From: Oppiella nova
Taxonomy: Eukaryota; Arthropoda; Arachnida; Sarcoptiformes; Oppiidae
Direction of reading: 5' to 3'
Assembly: GCA_905397405.1 (NCBI GenBank)
Contig: CAJPVJ010000637.1
Coordinates: 1 to 22,019, forward strand
Length of the DNA: 22,019 nt
In this document: piece by piece, positions 21,255 through 22,019 of the stretch
Position numbering within the stretch: the first letter of the stretch is position 1
Layout of the letters: each line of letters begins with the position of its first letter
Made by a program: the position numbers and the translations under genes
Notes under the pieces: model-generated
What the model was told of the DNA's origin: nothing
The model's database searches: none
Seen by the model: the letters and a program-made list of their open reading frames with translations, nothing else

Positions 21255-21290
21255 TATATAAGTGGTGCTTCGGTAGTGAATATAATCAGT
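21255..21290 (+). promoter_or_regulatory. TATA box plus arthropod-type initiator
   Basis: TATATAAG at 21255-21262 is followed by TCAGT at 21286-21290. Taking the A at 21288 as +1 puts the TATA box at about -33, close to the canonical spacing, and gives an 80-base 5' UTR before the ATG at 21368. The spacing makes chance co-occurrence less likely, though both motifs are short and the region is AT-rich. Confidence 0.55.
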
Positions 21291-21367
21291 AGTGATTCCA
21301 TATAAGAATTAATTAGTATAACGAATAAATAGTAGACATACTGTACTTAATTCAGACTTTTGTAGAA

Positions 21368-21483
21368 ATGTCTATATTTGTGACTTTTATTGTGGTTATA
21401 TTACTGACCATTTGGTATAATTGGCGTAAAAGACATATGAATAAACTTAGACGATATGGTATTCCGGGTCCAGAACCACAAAC
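21368..21483 (+). CDS. Probable first exon of a CYP3-clan-like cytochrome P450 (N-terminal fragment)
   Basis: From ATG at 21368 the frame encodes a hydrophobic signal anchor (MSIFVTFIVVILLTIW), a basic stop-transfer stretch (NWRKRHMNKLRRY) and the proline hinge GIPGPEPQ. This is the classic N-terminus of microsomal P450s, and the GIPGP form is typical of the CYP3 clan. Such enzymes sit on the cytosolic face of the ER and oxidise lipophilic compounds. The exon would end in phase 2 before GTAAGG at 21484; without splicing a TAA follows at 21485-21487 after 39 residues. A TATA/Inr promoter lies 80-110 bp upstream. The next P450 exon is not visible before the window ends, so it is either further right or lost. 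A truncated P450 relic is the main alternative. Confidence 0.65.
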
Positions 21484-21500
21484 GTAAGGAGGGCTCAGCC

Positions 21501-21902
21501 ATGAATCTCGTCGAAGGATTCTTACGATATCATAGTTCCCAGAATTGTAGCCATAGTTCCCATAACCAAGAAACTGGTCATTCTATGCCTACGGAATCGA
21601 TTCCAAATACAAATACCGGGCCACCCATCCAACCAACGTCTACTGAACCCAACAATAATATGAATTCTGGATTTTTGCTAATAGTTTTCATTATTATTGC
21701 AATCTTTGTATTGATTGCAATCGCTTTGATGGTCTTTCTCTACATGAAAAAGAATGGCAATAGGAATATAGATACCGGTGCTGCAGATCACCCCACTGGT
21801 GGGAACTCCACTTCTAAAATCTCATTCTTAGGCGCGAGTCCGTCCTCAACGTCTGTCCGCTCGAACGCACAACTGATCCACAAATCGAAACTTAAGTCTT
21901 AA
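21501..21902 (+). CDS. Unrecognised single-pass membrane protein or terminal exon
   Basis: ATG at 21501 (context CAGCCATGA) opens 133 codons to TAA at 21900-21902. The product has a Ser/Thr/Asn/Pro-rich segment (about 10-57, several possible O-glycosylation sites), one strong transmembrane helix (about 58-81, GFLLIVFIIIAIF), a basic KK flank and a Ser-rich tail of about 50 residues. No signal peptide precedes it, so it is either a small tail-out membrane protein or, more likely, the last exon of a larger type I protein. A CAG at 21496-21498 could be an acceptor, but its pyrimidine tract is poor. The frame is open upstream to at least 21456, overlapping the P450 exon in another frame. Base composition of the tail resembles real coding sequence here. 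I do not recognise the family. Confidence 0.5.
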   Translation: MNLVEGFLRYHSSQNCSHSSHNQETGHSMPTESIPNTNTGPPIQPTSTEPNNNMNSGFLLIVFIIIAIFVLIAIALMVFLYMKKNGNRNIDTGAADHPTGGNSTSKISFLGASPSSTSVRSNAQLIHKSKLKS

Positions 21903-21951
21903 GAGAAGCTCCAGAAGTGAATGAATTTAAACACAAATTATTAAAAATTCA

Positions 21952-21957
21952 AATAAA
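21952..21957 (+). terminator. Candidate polyadenylation signal after the membrane-protein ORF
   Basis: AATAAA about 50 bp past the stop at 21902, with a second AATAAA about 40 bp further on. This supports a transcript ending here, i.e. that 21501-21902 is a terminal exon. The region is AT-rich, so chance is not excluded. Confidence 0.4.
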
Positions 21958-22019
21958 ACTATATTTTGTATTTCATAAGTGAACTGAATTTTAATAAAAC
22001 TTTTGTATTAATAACTCAT

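Overview
The window is an intron-containing eukaryotic locus, most likely from a compact arthropod genome. An acariform (possibly oribatid) mite is my best guess, from protein similarity as I remember the families and from short GT-AG introns of about 55-250 bp; the exact taxon is inference. No bacterial, phage, CRISPR or complete transposon content is visible.

Layout, left to right. (1) 1-1294 is an inverted, near-identical second copy of 6148-7428. It carries the Mios/TRRAP intergenic region plus Mios exons 1-4 and the first 11 bases of exon 5, and it ends at a single N (1295). (2) 1358-1801 is the last exon of an integrin alpha subunit (transmembrane helix, GFFKR, short tail) whose upstream exons are missing at the N. 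(3) 1802-3375 is AT-rich integrin 3' flank and intergenic DNA. (4) 3376-6823, minus strand, is a complete 12-exon Mios gene (GATOR2 subunit, 903 aa). (5) 6824-7666 is an 843-bp head-to-head promoter region holding a 128-bp tandem duplication, each unit with a 10-bp palindrome of TATCGAT type. (6) 7667-20388, plus strand, is a complete 10-exon TRRAP/Nipped-A gene (3948 aa pseudokinase scaffold of SAGA and NuA4/TIP60). One 10,253-bp exon carries about 87% of its coding sequence. (7) 20389-21254 is AT-rich intergenic DNA. (8) 21255-21483 is a TATA/initiator promoter and a probable first exon of a CYP3-clan-like cytochrome P450. (9) 21501-21902 is an unrelated single-pass membrane ORF with its own AATAAA, lying just past the P450 splice donor.

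How the genes relate: Mios (amino-acid input to TORC1) and TRRAP (histone acetyltransferase recruitment) share a divergent, apparently TATA-less promoter, while the P450 promoter is TATA/Inr-type. Integrin alpha and Mios converge. Both gene models were built by hand: every intron used is GT-AG, and the phases close to lengths close to the human orthologues as I remember them (about 875 and 3,860 aa).

The strongest observations are the haplotype-like inverted copy joined by one N (probably an assembly join), the asymmetric intron loss in TRRAP, the duplicated palindromic promoter element, and the odd P450/membrane-ORF arrangement at the right end. I found no convincing undescribed molecular system.
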